DNA from: an uncultured Clostridia bacterium
Lineage (GTDB): Bacteria; Bacillota; Clostridia; UBA1381
Assembly (NCBI GenBank): GCA_944390495.1
Contig: CALXQE010000032.1
Location: forward strand, 29,266 to 93,265
DNA: 64,000 nucleotides
Reading direction: 5' to 3'
Shown here: one piece after another, positions 1 to 8,736 of the stretch
Numbering within the stretch: the first letter of the stretch is position 1
How the letters are laid out: every line of letters begins with the position of its first letter
Made by a program: the position numbers and the translations under genes
Notes under the pieces: model-generated
Databases searched by the model: none
Told to the model about the DNA's origin: nothing
What the model saw: only the letters and a program-made list of their open reading frames with translations

Positions 1-1017
1 GCCGGTGCGTTGGTATATGTCCGTAATGTACCGAATCTTCGAGGCAAAGGCCACGCTCTTGAATGGATGTTTGAGAAGATTTATAATATGAAGAAAAAAT
101 ACGATTATATTTCTATATTTGATGCTGATAATCTTGTAGATAGGAATTATCTAAAAGCAATGAATGAAAGGGCAAACCAGGGATTTAAAGTTGTACAAGG
201 CTTCCTTGACAGTAAAAATCCTTATGATTCATGGATTACTGCGGCATATTCATTTTGTTTCTGGAGTGTAAACAGAATTTTCCAGCTTTCAAGATACAAG
301 CTTGGACTTTGCTGCGAACTTTCAGGTACAGGATTTATAATAGCACTTGATGTTTTAAAGAAGCTTGGCTGGGGAGCTACATGTCTTACAGAGGATATGG
401 AGTTTACCATGAAGCTTTCATTAAATGATGAAAAAGTCGCTTTTGCTTATGATGCAGTTGTCTATGATGAAAAACCGCTTACGCTTAAACAGTCATGGCG
501 CCAGAGAGTGCGTTGGATGCAGGGTCATTGTGATGTTGCTTCAAGATATTTCTTTAAGCTTATTAAAAAAGGTATAAAAGAAAGAAAGCTTAGCTGTATT
601 GACTGTGCAGTATATCTTGTACAGCCAATAAGAATCATTGCAACAGGGATTATTACTTTCTTTGCTTATGCACAAACTTTCTATCCTGACGGTGATTTGG
701 GCTTTATGCAGGTTTCGTATATATTTCAGGATATTCCGTTTGGTGCGGTTATATGGAATGTTATCGTAATATTGCAATTTTTGTATACGCCGTTTGTTAT
801 ATGGTTTGAAAGAAGAGAAATTAAACCTAAGATGATATTCTATTATTTTACATATATTATCTATAACTTTACGTGGGTACCGATAGCAATTCAGGGTCTT
901 ATAGGTAAGAACAAAACTGAATGGGCACACACTAAACATACAAGAACAATAAGTATGGAAGAATTAAAAAAAATTAACGGACGGTTTGAACACAAACTTT
1001 CAACAAAAGAACAATAA
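1..1017 (+). CDS. Family 2 membrane glycosyltransferase (5' end outside window)
   Basis: A processive-type GT2 glycosyltransferase that would transfer sugars from nucleotide-sugars at the inner face of the membrane. Visible motifs are the metal/nucleotide-sugar DAD motif (in IFDADN, about residue 38 of the visible part), the acceptor-region acidic residues (TEDME) and the QxxRW signature (QRVRW). Several hydrophobic membrane segments follow, then a basic tail. The reading frame is open to base 1 with no convincing start or ribosome binding site, and the N-terminal nucleotide-binding strand is missing, so the gene begins upstream of the window. The substrate cannot be told from sequence; exopolysaccharide or glycolipid synthesis is typical for this family. 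A clear terminator follows. Confidence 0.85.
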   Translation, partial: AGALVYVRNVPNLRGKGHALEWMFEKIYNMKKKYDYISIFDADNLVDRNYLKAMNERANQGFKVVQGFLDSKNPYDSWITAAYSFCFWSVNRIFQLSRYKLGLCCELSGTGFIIALDVLKKLGWGATCLTEDMEFTMKLSLNDEKVAFAYDAVVYDEKPLTLKQSWRQRVRWMQGHCDVASRYFFKLIKKGIKERKLSCIDCAVYLVQPIRIIATGIITFFAYAQTFYPDGDLGFMQVSYIFQDIPFGAVIWNVIVILQFLYTPFVIWFERREIKPKMIFYYFTYIIYNFTWVPIAIQGLIGKNKTEWAHTKHTRTISMEELKKINGRFEHKLSTKEQ

Positions 1018-1018
1018 A

Positions 1019-1058
1019 AACAGCAGATTAACAGTAGATTTATTCTGCTGTTTTTTTT
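1019..1058 (+). terminator. Rho-independent terminator after glycosyltransferase
   Basis: Inverted repeat AACAGCAGA (1019-1027) / TCTGCTGTT (1044-1052), running into a run of eight T. It ends the glycosyltransferase transcript. Confidence 0.85.
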
Positions 1059-1119
1059 CTGCCTTATTACCAATATTTCAAACAGTGTAATCAATATGTA
1101 ATAAAATTATAAAAATTAC

Positions 1120-1148
1120 TTGCATTTATATACAAGATGTAGTATAAT
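1120..1148 (+). promoter_or_regulatory. Sigma-A promoter for the zinc-ribbon protein gene
   Basis: TTGCAT (1120-1125), 17-bp spacer, TATAAT (1143-1148), about 40 bp before the start codon of the next gene. Confidence 0.75.
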
Positions 1149-1188
1149 GTGTTAGACAGTTTAAAATGAATTTTTCGGAGGGGTTTTA

Positions 1189-1953
1189 ATGTACTGCAAA
1201 AATTGTGGCAGACAATTAAAAGAAGGTACAAGGTTCTGCGACAGATGCGGTCAGTCCGTAAGAAAAAATATGCAGAATTCACAAGCCGCAAGGCATCAAG
1301 AGATAAAAGAATTACAGGCGGAAAGACTTAACCGCAAAAAGCGTCTTGCTGAAAAAGAAGCAAGACAGGCAAGAAACAGAAAGCGTAAAAAGAATAGAGG
1401 TACAACCGTTTTGTTTGTCGCAGTAATTTTATTGATTGCGGTGGCGAGCATAATAATAGGATATAATATACCGGGTGACGACAGTACAACAAATACAATA
1501 GCATCATCTACACCTGAAAGTAGTTTGGGAGTACAGGTAACAGCTACACCGATAGCGTCTAAATCCGGTTATTCTGAAATATCATTAAGCGGTGTAACAT
1601 GCCCGTATCCTTCAGATTTTCGTTCAAATACAGTAACAGGCAGTGAAAAACTTAATTTAACTGATGCTTTAGGCGGAGCAACGATGATTGTTGCTCAGGA
1701 GGGAAAGTCCGGTGAACCGGCAGACTTGATGAAAGCATATCTTGAAGAAATTGGTGTTGACAATGCGACAGAGATGAGAGCCGGAAGCGACAGCTATGTA
1801 GTAACGGTCGAAGACGGTGAAAGTGTCGTGCATAGAAAGTGTATTGTAAAAAATGGCATCGCCGTGTATTATGATTTTACCTATGATGCTGATTCAACAT
1901 CTAAACAGAAATACGAAGAACATATTAAATATATAGATTCTAAAATGAAATAA
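1189..1953 (+). CDS. Zinc-ribbon single-pass membrane protein with extracellular domain
   Basis: 254 residues. The N-terminus is a zinc ribbon (CKNC at 3-6 and CDRC at 17-20), followed by a strongly basic coiled-coil-like stretch (about 30-68), one transmembrane helix (about 70-92), a Ser/Thr-rich linker and an extracellular domain of about 125 residues. A GGAGGGG ribosome binding site precedes the ATG. The C-terminal domain resembles that of the protein at 35392-36210: both have a C-x-YPS-x-F motif near its start and a GSD-x-Y...C-x-x-KNG pattern near its end, and the whole ribbon-helix-domain order is the same. The gene is monocistronic with its own promoter and terminator. The function is unknown; sensing or envelope maintenance is a guess. 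Confidence 0.8.
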   Translation: MYCKNCGRQLKEGTRFCDRCGQSVRKNMQNSQAARHQEIKELQAERLNRKKRLAEKEARQARNRKRKKNRGTTVLFVAVILLIAVASIIIGYNIPGDDSTTNTIASSTPESSLGVQVTATPIASKSGYSEISLSGVTCPYPSDFRSNTVTGSEKLNLTDALGGATMIVAQEGKSGEPADLMKAYLEEIGVDNATEMRAGSDSYVVTVEDGESVVHRKCIVKNGIAVYYDFTYDADSTSKQKYEEHIKYIDSKMK

Positions 1954-2223
1954 TTAAATTAAATATTTTATAACAGCGTAAATAACAGCTGCTATAATAA
2001 TAACAGCGGCTATTTTTAAATACTTTCCTTTTTTTCGGACAGCCTTTTGAGGCTGTCCGTTTTTTTCAATTTTATCTATATAGTGACTCACAATTTTTTC
2101 TGCATCTTCTATTGCGCGCCCCTCTAATTTAGGGTTATAGTCTTTAAAAACAATTATAGCTTGAGCAACGTATGGTGACGTAAAATTATTGAGTATGACT
2201 ACTTTTTTTGTTAGTTCTTTCAT
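1954..2223 (-). CDS. Small membrane protein, function unknown
   Basis: 89 residues, with a soluble N-terminal part (about 1-55), a short basic linker and a C-terminal transmembrane helix (about 70-89), so probably a tail-anchored cytosolic protein. A GGAG ribosome binding site lies 7 nt before the ATG. The residue pattern (KKVVILNNF, AEKIVSHYI) reads like a real folded protein and not an antisense shadow. It converges on the zinc-ribbon gene with no gap, and the terminator hairpin of that gene lies inside this reading frame, encoding the linker. I do not recognise the family. Confidence 0.6.
   Translation of the reverse strand: MKELTKKVVILNNFTSPYVAQAIIVFKDYNPKLEGRAIEDAEKIVSHYIDKIEKNGQPQKAVRKKGKYLKIAAVIIIAAVIYAVIKYLI
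2036..2066 (+). terminator. Terminator of the 1189-1953 gene, inside a convergent gene
   Basis: Perfect 9-bp stem CGGACAGCC (2036-2044) / GGCTGTCCG (2051-2059), loop TTTTGA, then seven T. On the opposite strand the flanks are A-rich, so it should stop only plus-strand transcription. Confidence 0.85.
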
Positions 2224-2452
2224 TTTAACAGCTCCGTTTTTTTATTTGTTTATATTATTGCCCATAATTTTTTTTATATACAGAATATGGAATATTTTGA
2301 TAGCTATTATGCAGTATTAAATAAATTTAAAATAACAGTCATAATGTAAAAGGTCAGTGAATATATATGGTAATATATGGATATTTATTGTAATAAAAGA
2401 TTTAATTTTGCAATAAATGAAATTATTTTGTAACGAAATCGTAATAAAACTA

Positions 2453-2481
2453 TTGACAATGTAACATTTCTGTAGTATACT
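2453..2481 (+). promoter_or_regulatory. Sigma-A promoter for the G5/3D protein gene
   Basis: Consensus TTGACA (2453-2458), 17-bp spacer, TATACT (2476-2481). It lies in the 290-bp gap 2224-2513, which is otherwise AT-rich and shows no other feature I can name. Confidence 0.85.
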
Positions 2482-2513
2482 ATCCGATAAGTAATGAAAG
2501 GGGTTTAACTTTT

Positions 2514-3668
2514 ATGATTACACAAGACAAGAATAAGCAGGAAATGCTTATGAAACTTCGTGAAAAACGTGAAGCAAAAAAACAAGCAAAGAAAAGAGCG
2601 TCACGCAGAAGAAGGATTGCCGCCGGCATTACACTTATATCTTTGACAGCAACGATTTTCGGAACGGTGTATGGTGCATCGGCGAAAGAAATTACCATAA
2701 CAGAAATTAATGAATTTACCGGTATGAATGAATCTAAGACGGTAAGGACAAGAAGTGACAATGTAGAAGAAGTGCTTGAGGAGCATGGGCTTGATATCGG
2801 CGAGGCGGACAAGCTTAATGTATCAACAGAACAGGCTGTTACAGACAATGATGATATAGTTATTAAAAGAGGAAAAAAAGTCACAATTAAAGTCGGAGGA
2901 CAAGAAAGCGTTGTTACGGTTACGAAAGCCGACCTTACAGACGCGCTTGTGGAAGCCGGTTATATACCAGGAGAATATGATGTTATATCATCAAACGGTG
3001 ATACATTGGCTGATGGTGACACAATAGAACTTGTTGCAGTAAGCCATACTGAGGAAACCGTTACGGAGCCTATAAGTAAGGGTATTGAGTATGTAGAAGA
3101 TTCAACGCTTATAAAGGGTCAGGAAAAGGTAGTAGATGAAGGCTGTGACGGAACGAAAGAAATTAAATACAAAGTTGTGTATAACAACGGTAATGAGGTT
3201 TCAAGAGAGGTAATAAGTGAAACAGTTACTGTTGAGCCGAAAAATAAAATAATTGCACAGGGAACTATGAGTCCTACTCCTGAACCGCAAAAAATGACCG
3301 TAAGTGAAACACTAAACAATACAAAATCCACTGTAAGTGATGACGGCGGAACAGTAAACGGATATAAGTATTCAAAAAAAATTACAATGACTGCAACAGC
3401 ATATTCTACATCGGCAAGTGAGAACGGAGGATATACTGTTTCGGCAATGGGTAATCCGCTGAAATACGGAGTGGTAGCTGTTGACCCGAATGTAATACCT
3501 CTTGGTTCAAGGGTATATGTAACGGCAGCAGACGGTTCTTGGACATACGGTGTTGCAAGTGCAGAGGATACAGGCGGTGCAATTAAAGGTAATAAAATAG
3601 ATTTATGCTACCCAACAAATGCTATGGCGTTTGGACGCAGAAGTTGTGTAGTGTACGTTCTTGAATAA
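2514..3668 (+). CDS. YabE-like cell-wall protein: DUF348, G5 and 3D domains
   Basis: 384 residues: a short, very basic cytosolic N-terminus, one signal-anchor helix (about 38-58), two DUF348-like repeats (about 60-165), a G5 domain (about 175-250), a Pro/Thr linker and a C-terminal 3D domain (about 285-384). The 3D domain keeps its expected acidic and glycine motifs: VDPNVIPLG, EDTGGAIKG and IDLCY. The family (YabE/stationary-phase survival, related to resuscitation-promoting factors) is thought to remodel peptidoglycan with a lytic transglycosylase-like barrel. An AAAGGGG ribosome binding site lies about 10 nt before the ATG. The gene is monocistronic, between a consensus promoter and a strong terminator. 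Confidence 0.85.
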   Translation: MITQDKNKQEMLMKLREKREAKKQAKKRASRRRRIAAGITLISLTATIFGTVYGASAKEITITEINEFTGMNESKTVRTRSDNVEEVLEEHGLDIGEADKLNVSTEQAVTDNDDIVIKRGKKVTIKVGGQESVVTVTKADLTDALVEAGYIPGEYDVISSNGDTLADGDTIELVAVSHTEETVTEPISKGIEYVEDSTLIKGQEKVVDEGCDGTKEIKYKVVYNNGNEVSREVISETVTVEPKNKIIAQGTMSPTPEPQKMTVSETLNNTKSTVSDDGGTVNGYKYSKKITMTATAYSTSASENGGYTVSAMGNPLKYGVVAVDPNVIPLGSRVYVTAADGSWTYGVASAEDTGGAIKGNKIDLCYPTNAMAFGRRSCVVYVLE

Positions 3669-3673
3669 AAATT

Positions 3674-3706
3674 AAAAAACTGCTGATGTAATGTCAGCAG
3701 TTTTTT
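3674..3706 (+). terminator. Rho-independent terminator after the G5/3D gene
   Basis: AAAAAACTGCTGA (3674-3686) / TCAGCAGTTTTTT (3694-3706). The A-rich and T-rich flanks make it potentially bidirectional. Confidence 0.85.
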
Positions 3707-3772
3707 AACATAAAAAAATTTATTCCATATTATATAGTATAAACTTTTTTATTTTGAAAGGAATGATTTAAT

Positions 3773-4258
3773 ATGGTATATGACAGAGAAGCTGCTGTGG
3801 CCTATGCTAAAAAATGGGCATACGGCAGAAATCCCAAATTTTATGATTTTTCTAATATAGGAGGAGACTGCACTAATTTTGCATCCCAGTGTATTTATGC
3901 GGGAAGCGGTATAATGAACTACACGCCTATTTTCGGGTGGTATTATATTTCTGTAAATGACAGAGCACCGGCATGGACAGGTGTTGAAGAATTGTATAGA
4001 TTTCTTACAACAAACAGAGGAGCAGGACCAAGGGGAATAGTAACCGATTTGTCGCAGATACGTAATGGGGATATTATTCAGCTTCAGTTTTCACCGAGTG
4101 ATAGATTCGACCATTCGCCGGTGGTTGTAGATGCAGGTAACGGCACTCCGTCAAGTATTAAGGTTGCTGCACATACTTACGATTCTGACTGCCGTCCGCT
4201 GTCGAGTTATCGTTATGTGAAAATGCGTCCGATTCATATAACTAATGTGGGTGAATAA
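3773..4258 (+). CDS. Amidase-domain (Amidase_6-like) protein
   Basis: 161 residues made up almost wholly of one domain resembling Pfam Amidase_6, a papain-like cysteine hydrolase fold. The diagnostic segment is GGDCTNFASQC with the presumed nucleophilic Cys, and later HSPVVVD and AAHTYDSDCRPLS carry candidate His residues. No signal peptide is visible, so either this is a cytosolic form or export is non-classical. Other members of the family are often secreted, fused to wall-binding domains and linked to spore or wall turnover. A GAAAGGA ribosome binding site precedes the ATG. Peptide or amide substrate unknown. Confidence 0.75.
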   Translation: MVYDREAAVAYAKKWAYGRNPKFYDFSNIGGDCTNFASQCIYAGSGIMNYTPIFGWYYISVNDRAPAWTGVEELYRFLTTNRGAGPRGIVTDLSQIRNGDIIQLQFSPSDRFDHSPVVVDAGNGTPSSIKVAAHTYDSDCRPLSSYRYVKMRPIHITNVGE

Positions 4259-4262
4259 ATTA

Positions 4263-4291
4263 TTGCATAATATACGAAATTATGGTATAAT
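4263..4291 (+). promoter_or_regulatory. Sigma-A promoter for the ABC exporter operon
   Basis: TTGCAT (4263-4268), 17-bp spacer, TATAAT (4286-4291), starting 5 bp after the preceding stop codon. Confidence 0.75.
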
Positions 4292-4325
4292 ATTCAAACA
4301 TATTGATTTTACTAAAGAGGTGTAA

Positions 4326-6050
4326 TTGATTATTATGAAAAAATTATTTCCGTTTTTGAAGCCCTACCGTCTGCAGCTTACAGTAGGACCGTTCTTTAAG
4401 TTGTCTGAGGCGGTGTTGGAGCTTCTTATACCTACTCTTATGGCATTTTTGATAGATAAGGGTATCAATATGGGTAACAGTTCCTATGTTATAAAAATGG
4501 GAATAGTTATGTTTGTTATTGCAACATTTGGCGTTATTTTTGCGTATATATGTCAATACAGTGCGTCAATAGCATCACAGGGGTTTGGTACAGATTTAAG
4601 AAATGCAATGTTTAAAAAAATCGGAACATTGTCATTTTCTCAAGTGGACAAGTTTACGTCACCCTCCCTTTTAAACAGACTTATAGGTGATGTAAACCAG
4701 CTTCAGTCGGCAGTGGCTATGCTTATACGCCTTGTGATTCGTGCACCGTTTTTATGTATAGGCGGTGTCATCATGGCAGTGGCGATAGACTTAAAACTTT
4801 CAATAATCTTTATGATAGTAATACCACTGTTTATATTTGTATTGTTCCTTGTAATGTTTAAAGCGGTACCGCTGTATAAGTCGGTACAAAACAAGCTTGA
4901 CGCATTAACATTGGTGCTTCGTGAAAATTTGTCAGGTGTAAGGGTAATACGTGCATTTGCAGGTGTGGAAAGAGAGAGAAAACGATTCAATGACAAAAAT
5001 ACAGATTACTCGGATACGGCTATTCGTGTCGGAAAGATAGCTGCACTTACAAATCCTGCTACAACAATAATAATGAATTTTGCGGCTATTGCGGTAATAT
5101 ATTTCGGAGGAATACGTGTAAATACAGGACATCTTTCACAGGGTGAAGTTATTGCATTTATAAACTACATTACGCAAATTTTAAATGCTATGATAGTCGT
5201 TGCAAACCTTGTTGTACTTTTCACAAAGGCATATGCTTCTTCAATTCGTGTAAGTGAAGTATTGTCGGCAGAACCAGAAATCGTGTATGGTACCTTGGGC
5301 AAGGGCGGAAACAGTGAAAATGCGATTGAGTTTAAAAATGTATCTTTAACTTACGGAAAAAGTAAGGTGGCAGCTGCTGAAAACATCAATCTTGAAATTA
5401 AAAAAGGTGAAACACTTGGTATAATAGGCGGTACAGGTTCAGGAAAAACAACTCTTATAAGTCTTATACCTCGTTTTTACGATGCGACTAAAGGACAAGT
5501 TTTGATAGACGGAAATGATGTTAAAGAATACAGTGAGGATTATTTGCGACAGGAAATAGCAATAGTCCAGCAAAGAGCGTCGTTGTTTGCAGGTACAGTA
5601 GCAGATAATCTTCGTATGGGTAAAAATAATGCAACTGAAAAAGAAATGAAAAAAGCAGCAGATGTTGCACAGGCAAGCGAGTTTATTGATCGCTTAGAGG
5701 ACGGATACAATACGTATGTTTCACAGGGCGGAAATAACTTATCAGGCGGACAAAAACAACGTCTTACAATAGCAAGAGCACTTATTAAAAATTCACCGAT
5801 ACTTATTCTTGATGACAGTGCAAGTGCACTTGACTATGCAACAGATGCGGCGCTTAGAAAGGCGATAAAAGAAAATACAGACAGTAAGACAGTTATAATA
5901 GTTTCTCAGCGTGTAAATTCAGTTAAAGATGCTGACAGAATTGTTGTAATGGATGATGGTGAGATAGTTGGTATAGGTACACATTCTTCATTGTTTAATA
6001 CTTGTGAAATATATAAAGAAATTTGTGTATCGCAGGAACAGGAGGGTTAA
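4326..6050 (+). CDS. ABC exporter half-transporter, subunit A (degenerate ATP site)
   Basis: A type IV (MdlA/MdlB-like) half-transporter of about 574 residues: six transmembrane helices (about 15-300) and a C-terminal ATPase. Walker A is GGTGSGKTT and the signature is LSGGQKQR. Walker B reads LILDDS, so the catalytic Glu is replaced by Asp. That substitution is typical of the degenerate site in heterodimeric exporters. The partner gene begins 2 nt after this one. The AAAGAGGTG ribosome binding site suits the TTG at 4326 (spacing 5) better than the ATG at 4335 (spacing 14), though the protein from the ATG looks like a typical family N-terminus, so the start is uncertain. Substrate unknown; lipid or drug export is typical. 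Confidence 0.85.
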   Translation: MIIMKKLFPFLKPYRLQLTVGPFFKLSEAVLELLIPTLMAFLIDKGINMGNSSYVIKMGIVMFVIATFGVIFAYICQYSASIASQGFGTDLRNAMFKKIGTLSFSQVDKFTSPSLLNRLIGDVNQLQSAVAMLIRLVIRAPFLCIGGVIMAVAIDLKLSIIFMIVIPLFIFVLFLVMFKAVPLYKSVQNKLDALTLVLRENLSGVRVIRAFAGVERERKRFNDKNTDYSDTAIRVGKIAALTNPATTIIMNFAAIAVIYFGGIRVNTGHLSQGEVIAFINYITQILNAMIVVANLVVLFTKAYASSIRVSEVLSAEPEIVYGTLGKGGNSENAIEFKNVSLTYGKSKVAAAENINLEIKKGETLGIIGGTGSGKTTLISLIPRFYDATKGQVLIDGNDVKEYSEDYLRQEIAIVQQRASLFAGTVADNLRMGKNNATEKEMKKAADVAQASEFIDRLEDGYNTYVSQGGNNLSGGQKQRLTIARALIKNSPILILDDSASALDYATDAALRKAIKENTDSKTVIIVSQRVNSVKDADRIVVMDDGEIVGIGTHSSLFNTCEIYKEICVSQEQEG

Positions 6051-6052
6051 AA

Positions 6053-7771
6053 ATGAAAAAAGGTACTATTTCAAGGCTTTGTTCCTATGCGGCAGAGCAT
6101 AAAAAATATTTTATACTTCTGTTAATATCTGCTCTTTTGGCAAATGTATTTATGCTGGCGGCACCGTATATATCAGGTCTTGCCATTGACTTTATAAAAG
6201 GTGAAAATAATGTTGATTTTCCTATGGTTATAAAGTTTATAGGAATACTTTTTACGGTATATATTTTAAATGCACTTTTTACATGGGGTATGACAGTATT
6301 TACAAATGCACTTTCAAACCGTACAATAGAAAAAATACGTAAAGATGCGTTTGATAATATTTCAAGGCTTCCGTTAAAGTTCTATGACGGACATTCTCAC
6401 GGAGATATAATAAGCCGTCTTACAAACGATGTTGATGTGGTATCTGAAGGACTGCTTCAGGGTATAACACAGCTTTTTTCAGGACTTGTAACAGTTGTAG
6501 GTTCTCTTGTCTTGATGTTTATACTTGACTGGAGAATTACACTTTGTGTTATAGTTATTACTATTATATGTATATTTGTTTCAAAATTTATTGCAACAAA
6601 TTCAGGAAAGATGTTTAGACTTCAGGCACAGACTGTCGGTGAACTTAACGGTTATTCTTCTGAAATGATAGGTAATTTAAAGGTAGTGAAAGCCTTTGGA
6701 TATGAAGATGAAAGCAGTGAGAAATTTGGTGAAATAAACAGCAGACTTTATGACTGCGGACAAAAGGCACAATTTTATTCTTCACTTGTTAATCCGACTA
6801 CACGTTATATAAATAATCTTGCTTATGTGCTTGTCGGTGTGCTTGGTGGACTTGTTGCACTTTCAGGACATTTGAGCGTTGGTATTATATCAAGTTTCCT
6901 CATTTATGCAACACAGTTTGCAAGACCGATAAATGATATGACAAGTATTTTGACACAGCTTCAGTCAGCACAGGCGGCAGCGGCAAGAATATTTGCTTTA
7001 GGTGACATAGAGAAAGAAACTTCAGATGAAAATCGTCCTGAACTTGATGTTAAGGGCGGAGAGGTTGTATTTAAAGACGTTGATTTCTCATACGATAAGG
7101 ATAAAGAACTTATAAAGAACCTAAATATAACAGCAAAACCTGGTCAGCGTGTAGCGATTGTAGGACCGACAGGTGCAGGAAAGACAACAATAGTAAATCT
7201 TCTTATGAACTTTTACGGTACTGACAGTGGTACAATTTTTGTTGACGGTCAGGCAATAGACAGCGTTACACGTGACAGCCTTAGAAAGAATTTCGGTATG
7301 GTGCTTCAGGATACTTGGTTGTTTTCAGGTACTGTAAAGGAAAATATTGCATACGGACGTGAGGGGGCAACAGACGAGGAGATTATAGAAGCTGCAAAAT
7401 CAGCGTCGGCACATGGTTTTATAAAACGACTTCCTGACGGTTATGATACTATGATAACAGAGGACGGCGGTAATTTATCAAGCGGACAAAAACAGCTTTT
7501 GACAATAGCCCGTGCAATGTTGTCAGATCCTAAGGTGCTTATTCTTGATGAAGCAACATCTAATGTCGATACAATGACTGAACAGAGAATACAAAAGGCA
7601 TTCTTAAAGATGATGGAGGGCAGAACAAGCTTTATTATTGCCCATAGACTTTCAACTATCCGTGAAGCTGATTTGATACTTGTTATGGATAAGGGAAGAA
7701 TTATCGAACAAGGTACTCACGAAGAACTTTTAAGTAAAAACGGATTTTATACAAAATTGTATAACAGTTAA
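6053..7771 (+). CDS. ABC exporter half-transporter, subunit B
   Basis: Second half of the heterodimeric exporter, 572 residues: six helices (about 15-305) and an ATPase domain. Walker A is GPTGAGKTT and Walker B is LILDEATSNVD with the catalytic Glu present, but the signature is LSSGQKQ instead of LSGGQ. Paired with subunit A this gives one canonical ATP site (B Walker motifs plus A signature) and one degenerate site (A Walker motifs with Asp plus B altered signature), the expected pattern for TM287/288-type transporters. The start chosen is the ATG at 6053 behind GGAGGG, which overlaps the end of the upstream gene. An in-frame upstream codon at 6023 would lie inside the previous gene and has no ribosome binding site. 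Confidence 0.88.
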   Translation: MKKGTISRLCSYAAEHKKYFILLLISALLANVFMLAAPYISGLAIDFIKGENNVDFPMVIKFIGILFTVYILNALFTWGMTVFTNALSNRTIEKIRKDAFDNISRLPLKFYDGHSHGDIISRLTNDVDVVSEGLLQGITQLFSGLVTVVGSLVLMFILDWRITLCVIVITIICIFVSKFIATNSGKMFRLQAQTVGELNGYSSEMIGNLKVVKAFGYEDESSEKFGEINSRLYDCGQKAQFYSSLVNPTTRYINNLAYVLVGVLGGLVALSGHLSVGIISSFLIYATQFARPINDMTSILTQLQSAQAAAARIFALGDIEKETSDENRPELDVKGGEVVFKDVDFSYDKDKELIKNLNITAKPGQRVAIVGPTGAGKTTIVNLLMNFYGTDSGTIFVDGQAIDSVTRDSLRKNFGMVLQDTWLFSGTVKENIAYGREGATDEEIIEAAKSASAHGFIKRLPDGYDTMITEDGGNLSSGQKQLLTIARAMLSDPKVLILDEATSNVDTMTEQRIQKAFLKMMEGRTSFIIAHRLSTIREADLILVMDKGRIIEQGTHEELLSKNGFYTKLYNS

Positions 7772-7772
7772 T

Positions 7773-7800
7773 AAAAAAGAGGCTTTTAGCCTCTTTTTTA
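7773..7800. terminator. Bidirectional terminator between the exporter and nfo
   Basis: AAAAAAGAGGC / GCCTCTTTTTT hairpin flanked by A and T tracts. It can end both the exporter transcript and the convergent endonuclease IV transcript, whose stop codon overlaps it. Confidence 0.85.
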
Positions 7801-8631
7801 TCCTTTATAAGCATTTCTTAAAATTTCAATTTCGTGGGCGTATCCATCAAGCTCGTTTGGAGTTTCAAGAAGAATCGGAATACCTTGAAGTCTTGGGTTG
7901 TTTATAACCTTTACCATAGTGTCAAAACCGATACTGCCTTCACCTATTTTTTCATGTCTGTCCTTATGGCTTTCAAATGGATTTTTACTGTCATTCATGT
8001 GAATGGCACAAAGTCTGTCAAGACCGATTATCCTGTCAAATTCATCAAGAACACCGTCAAGGTCATTTACAATGTCATAGCCCGCATCATATATATGGCA
8101 AGTGTCCATACACACTCCCATTTTGTTGTCAAGCTTAACACCGTCAAGGATTTCTTTAAGTTCTTCAAAACTTCTGCCTATTTCGCTTCCCTTGCCTGCC
8201 ATCGTTTCAAGCAGAACAGTTGTAGTCATATCAGGAGTAAGGACTGTATTTAGTTGCTTTACTATAAAGTCTATTCCTATTTCAACTCCTTGTCCAACAT
8301 GACTTCCCGGGTGGAAGTTGTAGAGCTGATACGGTGTATATTCCATGCGTCTTAAATCATCAGCCATTGTGTTTAGTGCAAATTCTCGTATATGTTCATC
8401 CTTTGAACATGGGTTTAATGTATATGGTGCATGGGCAAGAATTTGTGAAAAATTGTTTTCTTTGGCAAATTCTATAAATGCTTTAACGTCATTTTCGTCT
8501 ATGTCCTTTGCCTTTCCGCCGCGTGGGTTTCGGGTAAAAAACTGGAAAGTATTAGCATTAATACTTTTTGCCTCTTTACCCATGTGCAGATATCCCTTTG
8601 ATGCTGATAAATGACAGCCTATATTTAACAT
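7798..8631 (-). CDS. nfo: Endonuclease IV (AP endonuclease)
   Basis: 277 residues, full length for the Nfo family. It cleaves DNA 5' of abasic sites in base-excision repair. The N-terminus ([11 protein letters not shown]) and the zinc-ligand motifs are all present: [37 protein letters not shown] and the final LLETPNE. A strong AAGGAGG precedes the ATG. The gene is monocistronic, with a promoter overlapping that of the divergent ABC-F gene and a shared terminator at its 3' end. Confidence 0.95.
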   Translation of the reverse strand: MLNIGCHLSASKGYLHMGKEAKSINANTFQFFTRNPRGGKAKDIDENDVKAFIEFAKENNFSQILAHAPYTLNPCSKDEHIREFALNTMADDLRRMEYTPYQLYNFHPGSHVGQGVEIGIDFIVKQLNTVLTPDMTTTVLLETMAGKGSEIGRSFEELKEILDGVKLDNKMGVCMDTCHIYDAGYDIVNDLDGVLDEFDRIIGLDRLCAIHMNDSKNPFESHKDRHEKIGEGSIGFDTMVKVINNPRLQGIPILLETPNELDGYAHEIEILRNAYKG

Positions 8632-8668
8632 ATTGTTTCCTCCTTGGGTTAAAAACTAAATTACAGTA

Positions 8669-8697
8669 TTGAAATTACAGTCTTATTATAGTATAAT
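8669..8697 (+). promoter_or_regulatory. Sigma-A promoter for the ABC-F gene
   Basis: TTGAAA (8669-8674), 17-bp spacer, TATAAT (8692-8697). It overlaps the divergent nfo promoter. Confidence 0.75.
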
Positions 8698-8713
8698 TTA
8701 ATTGCAAAATCAA
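8685..8713 (-). promoter_or_regulatory. Sigma-A promoter for nfo, overlapping the divergent promoter
   Basis: On the minus strand: TTGATT (8713-8708), 17-bp spacer, TATAAT (8690-8685). Its -10 hexamer is one base from the plus-strand -10 hexamer, so the two promoters probably exclude each other. Confidence 0.6.
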
Positions 8714-8736
8714 CAATAAAATATAGGAGAAAATAA

